From assembly GCA_031396205.1 (NCBI GenBank), contig JANNKH010000006.1, forward strand, positions 1-64,000: DNA of 64,000 bases, written 5' to 3'. This DNA is from CAISIP01 sp031396205. GTDB taxonomy: Bacteria; Pseudomonadota; Gammaproteobacteria; Burkholderiales; Burkholderiaceae_C. A program made the translations under genes and the position numbers. The notes beneath the pieces are model-generated. The model saw only the letters and a program-made list of their open reading frames with translations, did not search any database and had not been told where the DNA came from. Below are positions 26,240 to 35,110 of the stretch, piece by piece; the stretch's first letter is position 1, and each line of letters opens with the position of its first letter.

Positions 26240-28288
26240 ATGAACATGTCCAGCACCAACGACCCGTTACTGCAGCCCTACCAGCTCAAGCACCTGAGGC
26301 TCAAGAACCGCCTGATCATCACCGCGCATGAACCGGCCTATCCAGAGGACGGCATGCCCAAGGAGCGCTACCGCGCCTACCAGGTCGAACGCGCGCGCGG
26401 CGGCGTTGCGATGACGATGACGGCCGGTTCCGCCGCGGTATCACGCGACAGTCCGCCGGTGTTCAACAACATCCTGGCCTACAAGGACGAGGTCGTGCCG
26501 TGGATGAAGGAGCTGACCGACGCAGTGCATGAGCACGACTGCGCGGTGATGATCCAGCTCACCCACCTGGGCCGGCGCACCACCTGGTCCAAGGCCGACT
26601 GGCTGCCGGTGGTGGCGCCATCGCATGCGCGCGAGGCCGCGCACCGGGCGTTCCCGAAGAAGATGGAGGACTGGGACATCGCCCGCATCATCCAGGACTA
26701 TGCCGACGCCGCCGAGCGCATGCAGGCCGCCGGCGTGGACGGCGTGGAGTTCGAAGCGTACGGCCACCTGATCGAGCAGTTCTGGTCGCCGCTGACCAAC
26801 ACGCTGGACGCGCCTTATGGCGGCAACCTGGAAAACCGGCTGCGCTTTGCGTTCGACGTGCTGCGCGCGGTGCGCAAACGGGTCGGTGAGAAACTCATTC
26901 TCGGCCTGCGCTATTCGGCCGACGACACCTTGCCGGGTAGCGTGTCGGCCAAGGACGGAATGGAAATATCGCGCATGCTCAAGGACAGCGGCCTGGTCGA
27001 CTACCTCAACGTGATCCGCGGCCACATCGACACCGACGCCGGCCTGACCGATGTGATCCCGGTGCAGGGCATGCGCAGCAACCCGCACCTCGATTTCGCC
27101 GGCGAAATCCGCGCCGCGACCGGTTTTCCAACCTTCCATGCCGCCAAGATCCAGGACGTGACGACCGCGCGCCATGCGATTGCGTCGGGCAAGCTCGATA
27201 TGGTCGGCATGACCCGTGCCCACCTGACCGATCCGCACATCGTGCGCAAGATCATGGCCGGCCGGGAAGACACGATCCGCCCCTGCGTCGGCGCCAATTT
27301 CTGCCTCGATCGGATCTATGCGGGCGGTGAGGCCTATTGCATCCACAACCCGGCAACCGGGCGCGAACTGACTATGCCGCACGACATTGCACCGGCCGCG
27401 CGCAAGCGCAGGCTGGTCGTCGTGGGCGCCGGCCCGGCCGGACTCGAGGCGGCGCGCGTCGCGTCGGCGCGCGGCCACGGGGTCACGGTGTTCGAAGCGG
27501 CGTCCAAGCCCGGCGGCCAGATCCGGCTCACAGCCTTGAGCCCGCGCCGACGCGAAATGATCAGCATCATCGATTGGCGCATGGCGCGTTGCGAAGAGGC
27601 CGGCGTCAGTTTCCGCTTCAACACTCTGGCGGATCCTGAAATCGTAATGGCCGAGTCGCCCGATGTGGTCATCATCGCCACCGGTGGCCTGCCGCATACC
27701 GCGGTGCTGGGCAGCGGCAACACGCTGGTGGTGTCGAGCTGGGACATTCTCGGTGGCGACGTGAAGCCCGGGCGCAACGTGCTGCTGTTCGACGACGCGG
27801 GCGACCACCCTGCTCTGCAGGCGGCCGAGGTGATCGCCAACAGCGGCGCCAGGTTGGAGATCATGACGCCGGACCGCTCGTTTGCGCCCGAGGTGATGGC
27901 GATGAACCTGGTGCCCTACATGCGCAGCCTGCAGAAATTGGACGTGACCTTCACCGTGACGTTCCGGCTCGAATCGGTGCAGCGCCAGGGCGACCATTTG
28001 CTGGCGCGGGTTGGCAGCGATTACGGCGGCGTCACCAAGGAACGGCTGGTCGACCAGGTCGTCGTCAACCACGGCACCTTGCCACTCGACGAGCTGTATT
28101 TCGAGCTCAAGGCGCAGTCGAGCAACCTGGGTGCCGTTGACTACCCGGCGCTGCTGGCCGGCCAGCCACAGGCACTCGCAACCAATCCGTCAGGCGCTTT
28201 CCAGCTGTTTCGCATCGGTGACGCGGTGTCGGCGCGCAATACCCATGCGGCGGTGTATGACGCATTGCGGCTGGTGAAGGACCTGTGA
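26240..28288 (+). CDS. OYE-type FMN/Fe-S/FAD oxidoreductase (dimethylglycine/N-methylproline demethylase-like), 1
   Basis: A 682-residue flavoprotein: N-terminal old-yellow-enzyme barrel (residues about 10-345) with FMN, an Fe-S motif near residue 352, then an FAD/NAD-binding half starting RRLVVVGAGPAGLEAARVAS. This is the layout of trimethylamine dehydrogenase, DgcA and N-methylproline demethylase StcD. Family members oxidatively demethylate methylated amines or reduce enoates. The cluster motif reads CVGANFC, lacking the second cysteine of the usual C-x2-C-x2/3-C, with a later cysteine at AYCIHNP. A second ATG at 26246 is possible. The substrate is inferred only from neighbours. Confidence 0.88.
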   Translation: MNMSSTNDPLLQPYQLKHLRLKNRLIITAHEPAYPEDGMPKERYRAYQVERARGGVAMTMTAGSAAVSRDSPPVFNNILAYKDEVVPWMKELTDAVHEHDCAVMIQLTHLGRRTTWSKADWLPVVAPSHAREAAHRAFPKKMEDWDIARIIQDYADAAERMQAAGVDGVEFEAYGHLIEQFWSPLTNTLDAPYGGNLENRLRFAFDVLRAVRKRVGEKLILGLRYSADDTLPGSVSAKDGMEISRMLKDSGLVDYLNVIRGHIDTDAGLTDVIPVQGMRSNPHLDFAGEIRAATGFPTFHAAKIQDVTTARHAIASGKLDMVGMTRAHLTDPHIVRKIMAGREDTIRPCVGANFCLDRIYAGGEAYCIHNPATGRELTMPHDIAPAARKRRLVVVGAGPAGLEAARVASARGHGVTVFEAASKPGGQIRLTALSPRRREMISIIDWRMARCEEAGVSFRFNTLADPEIVMAESPDVVIIATGGLPHTAVLGSGNTLVVSSWDILGGDVKPGRNVLLFDDAGDHPALQAAEVIANSGARLEIMTPDRSFAPEVMAMNLVPYMRSLQKLDVTFTVTFRLESVQRQGDHLLARVGSDYGGVTKERLVDQVVVNHGTLPLDELYFELKAQSSNLGAVDYPALLAGQPQALATNPSGAFQLFRIGDAVSARNTHAAVYDALRLVKDL

Positions 28289-28328
28289 CCGCAAGTCAAT
28301 CGCGTCTGGGCGAACCGCAAGGTCCGCG

Positions 28329-30386
28329 ATGGCCGATGCCTTGCTCGTGCGGCACCCGCACCATTGCATGCCGCCCGTTGCGCGCGCGTGTGAGGCCGTC
28401 GTGAGCCAGCCGTTCCTCCATCTCTTTGCGCCGCTGCAGCTGCGCCACAAGACGCTGCGCAACCGAATCGTGTTCGGCGCCCACACCGCCAACATGGCCG
28501 AGCAGGGTATTCCCGGTGCGCGGCACCTGGGCTACTACCTGGAGCGGGCCAAGGGCGGCGCCGCGATGATCGTGGTCGAGCCGGTGCCGGTACATGCCAG
28601 CGCGGTGCTGACGCGGGGCAACATGCTGCATTCCAGCGACACCATCATCGAACCGCTGCGCCGCATCACCGACGCCTGCCATGGCGAGGGCGCGGTGATG
28701 CTGCAGCAGCTCTACCACGTGGGCCAACACGGCGACTTCGACAACTCCTATTCGGCGCACTGGTCGCCATCCGGATTGCCGTCCTACCACGACGCCGAAG
28801 GCAGCCATGCGATGGCCGAATCCGAAATCGAGGAAATCATCGAGGCCTTCGTCGCCGCGGCGCTGCGCGCCCAGAAGGCCGGCTTTGATGGCGTCGAACT
28901 GTTCGGCGCCTACAACGGCCTGATCGAACAGTTCTGGCTGCCCTGGTCGAACCGGCGCGACGACCGCTGGGGCGGCAGCCTGGACAACCGGATGCGCTTC
29001 ACCCGGGAGATCATCGAGCGCACCCGCAAACGGGCGGGCCAGGATTTCATCATCGGCCTGAACGCCAGTGTTGACAGCGGTGTCGAGATCGCTTTGACAA
29101 TCGAGGGCCTGTGCGAAGTCGCGCAGTGGCTCGATGAGCGCCAGCTGATCGACTATCTCAGCTGCGGCACTGGCGGCTATTTCAACTTCGCCGAGCTGAT
29201 GCCGACCTTCCAGTTCGCCGACAAGCTCGGCGCGCCACTGGCCGAGGCCTTGAAGCAGGTGCTGCGCCACGCGAGGGTGCAGGCCGAGAGCCATATCCGC
29301 ACGCCGGAGAACGCGAACGACGTGGTCGCATCCGGCCAGGCGGACATGGTCAGCATCGTGCGCGGCCAGATCGCCGATCCGCATCTGGCCAACAAGGCGC
29401 GCAGCGGCCATGCTGACCAGGTACGTGGCTGCATCTCCTGCAACCAGATGTGCTGGGGTCGGCGTTCGCGCGACTACTGGATTTCCTGCCTGGTCAATCC
29501 GTCGGCCGGGCGCGAGTTCGAATGGGGCGGCGACCGGTTCACGCCAGCCTCCACGCCACGCGCCATATTGGTCGTCGGTGGCGGACCGGCCGGCATGGAA
29601 GCGGCACGTGTCGCCGCCGAGCGCGGCCACCGGGTCACGCTAGCAGAGGCTGCACCGCAACTCGGCGGCGCATTCCGGCTCGCCGGTCTGCAGCCGCGCC
29701 GCACGCAGATCCTGGAGCTGATCGACTGGTATGAGCGCGAATTGCTGCGGCTCGGCGTCGAGGTGCGCCTGAACACGCCGCTGGACGCCGAAGAAGTGCC
29801 GGCGTTTGACGCGGACACCGTCGTGCTCGCCACCGGCTCGTCGCCGTGCGCCACCGGCTTCCAACGCCAGTTGCCGCAGCAGGCGGTTCTGCCGGGTGTC
29901 GAACTGCCCAATGTGTGGTCGATCGAAGATGTCATGGGCCGCTTGGCCAAACCCGGCAAACACATCGTGCTGATCGACGACACCGGCGATTGGCGCGGCG
30001 GCGGCACCGCCTGGCATCTGGCGGAACAGGGTCATCAGGTCACGATCGTGAGCGGTTGGCCGATGGTCGGATTCTGGATCCAGCGCACCGCCGGCGACGG
30101 GCAGTTGCGCGCGCGGCTGGCGCAACTGGGCGCGCGCTGGCAAACTGAATCGGTCGTCACCGCCTGGCATGGCGATGGGGCCAGCGTGCGGTCCTTGCTC
30201 GACGGCAGTACGTCGCGCATCGACGCCAACGCGCTGGTGCTGGCCACCACCAATATGCCACGCACTGACCTGGCCGATGCCCTGCGGGAGCCTGGACCCG
30301 AAATCCATGTGGTGGGCGACGCGCTGGCGGCCCGCCTCGCGGTGCATGCGATCTACGAAGCCCGGGCACTGGCCCTGACGCTGTAA
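28329..30386 (+). CDS. OYE-type FMN/Fe-S/FAD oxidoreductase, 2
   Basis: A 685-residue paralog of the preceding gene with the same order: OYE barrel (about residues 28-365), Fe-S motif, and FAD-binding half beginning AILVVGGGPAGMEAARVAA. Unlike its neighbour it has all four cluster cysteines (CISCNQMC and, 12 residues on, ISCLVNP). The annotated ATG follows AAGG, but the homologous part starts near residue 28, so the GTG at 28401 (VSQPFLHLF) is a credible alternative. Two tandem paralogs suggest two successive demethylation or reduction steps on the same carbon skeleton (inference). Confidence 0.87.
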   Translation: MADALLVRHPHHCMPPVARACEAVVSQPFLHLFAPLQLRHKTLRNRIVFGAHTANMAEQGIPGARHLGYYLERAKGGAAMIVVEPVPVHASAVLTRGNMLHSSDTIIEPLRRITDACHGEGAVMLQQLYHVGQHGDFDNSYSAHWSPSGLPSYHDAEGSHAMAESEIEEIIEAFVAAALRAQKAGFDGVELFGAYNGLIEQFWLPWSNRRDDRWGGSLDNRMRFTREIIERTRKRAGQDFIIGLNASVDSGVEIALTIEGLCEVAQWLDERQLIDYLSCGTGGYFNFAELMPTFQFADKLGAPLAEALKQVLRHARVQAESHIRTPENANDVVASGQADMVSIVRGQIADPHLANKARSGHADQVRGCISCNQMCWGRRSRDYWISCLVNPSAGREFEWGGDRFTPASTPRAILVVGGGPAGMEAARVAAERGHRVTLAEAAPQLGGAFRLAGLQPRRTQILELIDWYERELLRLGVEVRLNTPLDAEEVPAFDADTVVLATGSSPCATGFQRQLPQQAVLPGVELPNVWSIEDVMGRLAKPGKHIVLIDDTGDWRGGGTAWHLAEQGHQVTIVSGWPMVGFWIQRTAGDGQLRARLAQLGARWQTESVVTAWHGDGASVRSLLDGSTSRIDANALVLATTNMPRTDLADALREPGPEIHVVGDALAARLAVHAIYEARALALTL

Positions 30387-30399
30387 ACCGGCACAGGCC

Positions 30400-31335
30400 A
30401 TGGCCATACGCTTCATCGACGCGCAGCAGATCCGGCAGCAACTGCAGTTCGCCGGCCTGATAGACCATCTGCGGGCGGCGCACCGCGAACCTCCTCCTGC
30501 GGTGGACCGGGTGCTGATGCAACACCAGAGTGCCACAGGCGCAAACAACGCGATGCTGGTCTGGCCGGCGTGGCAACACGAACGCAACCTGGGCGTCAAG
30601 GTGGTGACGATGTTTCCCGATAACCGCAACGTTCCAGGCGTGCAGGGCGTGTATGTGCTGTTCGACGGCAGCAACGGATCGCCGCAAACGGTGATCGACG
30701 GTACCGAACTGACCTACTGGAAAACCGCCGCTGCGTCCGCGCTGGGTGCCGACCTGCTGGCGCGCTGCGACGCGCAAACGCTGCTGATGGTGGGCGCCGG
30801 CGCGCTGGCGCCCTACCTGATCCGCGCCTACCAGGCGATCCGGCCCGGGTTGCGACAGGTACTGGTCTGGAACCGCACGCCAGACAAGGCGCAGCAGCTT
30901 GCCGCCGATGTGCGCGGAACCCCGGCGCGGGTCACGACCGACTTGCCGGCAGCAGTGCAGCAGGCCGACATCGTCTGTTGCGCGACCGGCAGCACCCAGC
31001 CGCTGGTACTGGGCGCATGGTTGCGTCCCGGCACCCATCTGGACCTGATCGGTGGCTTCACCCCCGCCATGCGCGAAGCGGATGACGAAGCCGTCCGTCG
31101 CGCCCAGGTTTTCGTGGACAGCCGCTGGTTCACCATGGAGCATGTGGGCGACCTGACCCAGCCGATCGCCAATGGCGTGATCACGCCTGACGCGGTGCTG
31201 GCCGACCTATTCGCGCTATGCGGTGGTTCCCATCCCGGTCGCAGCGATGCGTCGGAGCTGACTCTTTTCAAGTCCGGTGGTGGTGCGCACCTGGACCTGA
31301 TGACAGCGCAATTTATTGCGGTCCAGACCGGCTGA
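30400..31335 (+). CDS. Ornithine cyclodeaminase/mu-crystallin family protein
   Basis: A 311-residue NAD(P)-dependent enzyme of the OCD/mu-crystallin family. Substrate-side residues lie in NLGVKVVTMFPDNR and DGTELTYWKTAAASALGAD, and the Rossmann motif is LLMVGAGALAPYLI. Members cyclise ornithine to proline or reduce cyclic imines such as pyrroline carboxylate, so it could act on an amino-acid or imine product of the demethylases upstream. It begins 13 bases after the second flavoprotein and is probably in the same transcript. Confidence 0.88.
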   Translation: MAIRFIDAQQIRQQLQFAGLIDHLRAAHREPPPAVDRVLMQHQSATGANNAMLVWPAWQHERNLGVKVVTMFPDNRNVPGVQGVYVLFDGSNGSPQTVIDGTELTYWKTAAASALGADLLARCDAQTLLMVGAGALAPYLIRAYQAIRPGLRQVLVWNRTPDKAQQLAADVRGTPARVTTDLPAAVQQADIVCCATGSTQPLVLGAWLRPGTHLDLIGGFTPAMREADDEAVRRAQVFVDSRWFTMEHVGDLTQPIANGVITPDAVLADLFALCGGSHPGRSDASELTLFKSGGGAHLDLMTAQFIAVQTG

Positions 31336-31397
31336 CGGTGCCAATGGACTCACTGGCAAGTGCCGGCGTCGCCGATGGCATCGCCATGCGCTGTGTC

Positions 31398-32111
31398 TCA
31401 GTCCTGCAGCCAATTTCGCAGCGCCTGCGCCACCGCATCAGGCCGCTCCATCGGCGCCATATGGCCGGCGTCCTCGACAACGACCAGCGTCGCGTTGGGA
31501 ATCAGATCACGCATCGCCTCGTGCTGCGCTACGGGCGCCCAACTGTCCTGCCTGCCGCACAGCACCAGCGCCGGCACACGGATGCGACGCAATACGCCAC
31601 TGGCGTCGGGGCGCTGCAACAGGGCCTTGATCTGCCGTTCGAAGTGCGCTGCATCTTTGCGCTCGAACATGGCAACAATGCCCTCGATCAACGCCTCGTC
31701 CGCCAGTCTTTGCGGATGCACCATGCCCTGCACCCACTGCAAGGCCATTGCCCGCACGCCCTGCTCGCGCGCCGAGTCGCGCAGCGCCTGGCGCATGCGC
31801 GCCTCCAACTCGCCGGCCGCGCCAGGCGCCCGCGCAAGGTAGCCGGTGTCGAGCAGAGCCACGCGACGCACCCGCCCGGGCGCCTGGCGCAATACTTCCA
31901 GCGCAACCCGGCCGCCCATCGAGTGCCCGGCCAGTGCAAACGACGCCGGCGCCGCATCCAGCAGGCGTTGCGCCATCAATGCCAGGTCCTCCGCATCTCC
32001 AGGCTCGACCACCGTGCACAGGTGCTCGTTTGCCAGCACCGCCATCACCGGCAGCCAGACCGCAGGGTCGCACATCAGGCCCGGTATCAGCAGCAATGGT
32101 TCACGCGTCAT
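31398..32111 (-). CDS. Alpha/beta-fold hydrolase
   Basis: A 237-residue hydrolase with nucleophile elbow GHSMGG (Ser), acid in LVLCGRQDSWAPV and a catalytic histidine in VVEDAGHMAPMERPD; the oxyanion region is LLIPGLMCDP. The set fits a small esterase, lactonase or C-C hydrolase, with substrate unknown. I start at MTREP, where GGAGG lies close upstream; the frame remains open upstream through the CAACTG repeat, giving a spurious Gln-Leu tract. It faces the OCD gene and diverges from the Rieske gene. Confidence 0.85.
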   Translation of the reverse strand: MTREPLLLIPGLMCDPAVWLPVMAVLANEHLCTVVEPGDAEDLALMAQRLLDAAPASFALAGHSMGGRVALEVLRQAPGRVRRVALLDTGYLARAPGAAGELEARMRQALRDSAREQGVRAMALQWVQGMVHPQRLADEALIEGIVAMFERKDAAHFERQIKALLQRPDASGVLRRIRVPALVLCGRQDSWAPVAQHEAMRDLIPNATLVVVEDAGHMAPMERPDAVAQALRNWLQD

Positions 32112-32204
32112 CCGCCCTCCAGGCAAGCCAATCATTGGCATATAGTCGAGCCTATCACCTGTCGACCGCGCGACCGTGAATTCACCCGTGACAGGCTTGG
32201 CCGG

Positions 32205-32252
32205 CAACTGCAACTGCAACTGCAACTGCAACTGCAACTGCAACTGCAACTG
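32205..32252 (+). repeat. Eight perfect tandem CAACTG hexamers
   Basis: Eight exact copies of CAACTG run without interruption, followed by one imperfect CAAAAG. The array lies between the divergent hydrolase and Rieske oxygenase genes, 94 bases upstream of the hydrolase ATG and 57 bases upstream of the oxygenase ATG. Perfect arrays like this change copy number by strand slippage. Because the unit is six bases, it would alter promoter spacing rather than reading frame. Confidence 0.97.
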
Positions 32253-32308
32253 CAAAAGCAGCAGTTACAGCACAGCATCGAGCGCACATTGCTCCAAGGA
32301 TCTTTCCC

Positions 32309-33358
32309 ATGTTTCCCAAGAACAGCTGGTATGTGGCCTGCTCGGCCGACGAGATCGACGTCAAGCCGCTGGGCCGCACGATCTGCGACCACAACATCGT
32401 CGTCTATCGTGGACACGAAGGCCAGGTCGCAGCGCTGGAGGACTTCTGCCCCCACCGCGGTGCGCCGCTGTCGCTCGGAACCGTCTGCGAGGGCGCGCTG
32501 GTGTGTGGCTACCACGGGCTGCGCATGGGTTGCGACGGCAAGACCATCGCGATGCCCGGCCAGCGAGTCGAGGGGTTCCCGGCCATCCGCAGCTTCCCGG
32601 TGCAGGAACGCTACGCATTCATCTGGATCTGGCCGGGCGACAAGGACAAGGCCGACCCGGCGCTGATCCCGGTGCTCGAATGGCACGACAATCCCGCCTG
32701 GGCCTATGGCGGCGGCCGGTACCACGTCAAGGCGGACTATCGCCTGATGGTCGACAACCTGATGGACCTGACCCACGAGACCTATGTGCATGCGGGCAGC
32801 ATCGGGCAGCAGGAAATCGACGAGACGCCCTGCCGGACCACGCGGGAAGGCAACACCATCGTCACCAGCCGCTTCATGGAAAACATCATCGCACCACCGT
32901 TCTGGAAGGCCGCGCTGCGCGGCAACCACCTGGCTGACGACGTGCCGGTGGACCGCTGGCAGATCTGCCGCTTCAATTTGCCAACCCATATCATGATCGA
33001 AGTCGGCGTTGCGCATGCCGGCCACGGCGGCGTCGACGCCTCGCCCGAGCACAAGGTCTACAGCGTGGTGGTCGACTTCATCACCCCCGAGACCGACACC
33101 AGTATGTGGTACTTCTGGGGACTGGCGCGCAAGTTCAACCCGACCGACAAGGCGCTCACCGCGCAGATCCGGGAAAGCCAGGGCAAGATCTTTGCAGAAG
33201 ACCTGCAAATGCTCGAGCGCCAGCAGCGCAACCACAGCGAAAACCCGCAGCGCAAGCTGCTCGGCTTGAATATCGACGCTGGCGGCTTACAGGCGCGCCG
33301 GATGATCGATCGCGGCATTGCGGCCGAGAAAGCCGACACCGTGCAGGCGCCAACTTGA
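32309..33358 (+). CDS. Rieske non-heme iron oxygenase (VanA-like)
   Basis: A 349-residue oxygenase subunit. The N-terminal Rieske domain binds its 2Fe-2S cluster through CPHRG and CGYHG (about residues 48-70). The mononuclear iron site is DNLMDLTHETYVH, matching D-x2-H-x4-H. The overall sequence is closest to vanillate O-demethylase oxygenases, which remove methyl groups from aryl ethers; related Rieske enzymes also demethylate betaines. No dedicated reductase gene is adjacent, so electrons must come from elsewhere. AAGGA precedes the start. The upstream promoter region contains the CAACTG array. Confidence 0.92.
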   Translation: MFPKNSWYVACSADEIDVKPLGRTICDHNIVVYRGHEGQVAALEDFCPHRGAPLSLGTVCEGALVCGYHGLRMGCDGKTIAMPGQRVEGFPAIRSFPVQERYAFIWIWPGDKDKADPALIPVLEWHDNPAWAYGGGRYHVKADYRLMVDNLMDLTHETYVHAGSIGQQEIDETPCRTTREGNTIVTSRFMENIIAPPFWKAALRGNHLADDVPVDRWQICRFNLPTHIMIEVGVAHAGHGGVDASPEHKVYSVVVDFITPETDTSMWYFWGLARKFNPTDKALTAQIRESQGKIFAEDLQMLERQQRNHSENPQRKLLGLNIDAGGLQARRMIDRGIAAEKADTVQAPT

Positions 33359-33449
33359 CCACGTCAGCCTCGGTGGCTGGCAGGGACGTCGGGTTCGCGT
33401 CGCTCCGCACGCCGCTAGCTGCGACTGCTTTTCGACGCACAAGGCCGCA

Positions 33450-33632
33450 ATGGCGCGATCGATCATCCGGTTCACCTTCACGATGGCTGCGGGCGCGATG
33501 ACGGCGTTCGACAACCGGCAAATCGTGCGCGGGCGCGAGTCCTTCAACCCGAACACCGGCAACCGGCATTTGCACCGCCGTTATGGGAACCGGGTCGAGT
33601 ACGACAACCGCATGCGCATGCTCGCTGCCTGA
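33450..33632 (+). pseudogene. C-terminal remnant of a gamma-butyrobetaine-hydroxylase/TauD-type dioxygenase
   Basis: The 60-codon frame reads AFDNRQIVRGRESFNP then RHLHRRYGNRVEYDNRMRML. This corresponds to the last part of BBOX/TauD-like 2-oxoglutarate oxygenases, where FDNRR-LHGR carries the distal iron-binding histidine. That histidine position is arginine here (IVRGR), and the N-terminal three quarters, including the HxD motif, are absent. It is therefore a dead fragment. Its presence beside betaine-type genes hints that the island once included a carnitine or betaine hydroxylation step. Confidence 0.78.
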
Positions 33633-33647
33633 CTCGCCCGCCGCTGC

Positions 33648-34409
33648 ATGGAAGCCGTCACGCTGGTGCTGCTGTTTGCCGGCGGCTTGGTCTCCGGTGG
33701 CGTGACGGCGGTAGCCGGTGGCGGCAGCTTCCTGACCTTTCCGATGCTGCTGGCGGCCGGTCTGCCGCCGCTGTCCGCGAACATCACCAACTGGGTCGCG
33801 CTAATGCCGGGCAACTTCATGGCGCTGGCGGCCTACCGCAGCGAACTGGTCGACATGCGCCGGGAAGTACGCCCCAACCTGGTCGTCGCCCTTTGCGGCG
33901 GGCTGGTCGGCAGCCTGTTGCTGCTATGGATCGGCGAGGTCCGCTTCGAAAAAGCGGTTCCCTGGCTGATGCTCGCCGCGACCCTGTTTTTTGCGCTCGG
34001 CGAGTGGGTGAAGCAGCGCCTGCACGCCTGGCGCAAGCCTGATCAGGCGGTGTCACAGCGCGCCATGTTGGTGTTCGAGTTCGTGCTGATGGTCTACGGC
34101 GGATTCTTCGGCGCTGGCCTGGGCATCATCCTGCTGGCCGCGCTCGCGATGGCCGGCGAAGCCTCGATCCACAAGGCCAACGCCAAGAAAAACCTGATGG
34201 TGGCCGCGCTTAGCATCGCCGGCCTGATCGTGTTCCTGCCATCAGGCCAAGTGATCTGGGCCTATGCGGTTCCGATCCTGATCGGATCAGGTCTGGGCGG
34301 CTACAGCGCGGTGTTCTTCATCCGCCGCATTCCGCAGCATGTGGTGCGGATGGGGGTGCTGGTCTGGGCGATCGCTTTGACGGCGGCGATGTTCTGGAAA
34401 TACGGATGA
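33648..34409 (+). CDS. TauE/SafE-family membrane exporter
   Basis: A 253-residue membrane protein with about eight hydrophobic segments, showing the TauE/SafE signatures GGLVSGGVTAVAGGGSFLTF at the N-terminus and YGGFFGAGLGIILL in the second half. Family members export sulfite, sulfoacetate or other anions. It lies 15 bases after the dioxygenase remnant and may have been part of the same catabolic transcript. Substrate unknown. Confidence 0.9.
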   Translation: MEAVTLVLLFAGGLVSGGVTAVAGGGSFLTFPMLLAAGLPPLSANITNWVALMPGNFMALAAYRSELVDMRREVRPNLVVALCGGLVGSLLLLWIGEVRFEKAVPWLMLAATLFFALGEWVKQRLHAWRKPDQAVSQRAMLVFEFVLMVYGGFFGAGLGIILLAALAMAGEASIHKANAKKNLMVAALSIAGLIVFLPSGQVIWAYAVPILIGSGLGGYSAVFFIRRIPQHVVRMGVLVWAIALTAAMFWKYG

Positions 34410-34456
34410 TGTTGCGGCTGGCTGCCAGGCCGAACGGCGAAAGCGGGTGCGACCTC

Positions 34457-35110
34457 TTACCTAGACCGGGACAACTGCTTCGCTGCGCCGGCCAGCCGCG
34501 TGACAAGGGCCCAATCACCCTGTATCAACGCATCGGCCGGCACCAGCCACGAACCACCGACACAGACGACGTTAGATAGCGCCAGAAACTCCAGTGCATT
34601 CGACGGCGTCACGCCGCCGGTCGGGCAAAACACCACATCGCCAAACGGGCCGCTCCAGGCCTTGAGCATCGCCGCGCCGCCGGCCTGCACGGACGGGAAG
34701 AACTTCAGCTCGGTCAACCCGTCTTCCTGGCACAACATGATCTCGCTGCCGGTCGCTACGCCGGGCAACAGCGGCAAGTCGAGGTCGCGGCAGGCCTGGC
34801 CGACCGCCGACGTGTAACCGGGGCTGACGGCAAACCGGGCACCCGCCGCCGCCGCCGCCTTCGCGTCGGCCGGGCTGCGCACCGTGCCAGCACCCAGCAC
34901 CGCCTCGGGCACATCGCGCGCGATCGCCTCGATGCAGGCCAGCGCCTGCGGTGTGCGCAAGGTCACCTCCAGCATCCGTATACCACCGGCGATCAGGGCG
35001 CGCGCCATCGGCACCGCATGCGCCAGCTCGTGCAGCACGATGACCGGAATCACCGGTGCATCCTGCATCACCTGCCGCGCCGTCAACCTCGAACCTACAA
35101 CCATGAACAT
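34457..35110 (-). CDS. eda: 2-keto-3-deoxy-6-phosphogluconate aldolase
   Basis: Final enzyme of the Entner-Doudoroff pathway, splitting KDPG to pyruvate and glyceraldehyde 3-phosphate. The 217-residue class I aldolase shows the catalytic Glu in LEVTLRT, the Schiff-base Lys in TELKFFPS, and the phosphate-binding block FCPTGGV. The start lies within the end of edd (16-base overlap), so translation is coupled; a second ATG at 35104 is possible. Confidence 0.96.
   Translation of the reverse strand: MFMVVGSRLTARQVMQDAPVIPVIVLHELAHAVPMARALIAGGIRMLEVTLRTPQALACIEAIARDVPEAVLGAGTVRSPADAKAAAAAGARFAVSPGYTSAVGQACRDLDLPLLPGVATGSEIMLCQEDGLTELKFFPSVQAGGAAMLKAWSGPFGDVVFCPTGGVTPSNALEFLALSNVVCVGGSWLVPADALIQGDWALVTRLAGAAKQLSRSR

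Noticed and set aside
32176..32937. Long plus-strand frame beginning with an Asn-Cys repeat, and the minus-strand frame with a Gln-Leu repeat
   Set aside because: Both repeats are only translations of the CAACTG array. The plus frame is out of register with the clearly homologous Rieske gene, and the hydrolase has a better start downstream of the array.
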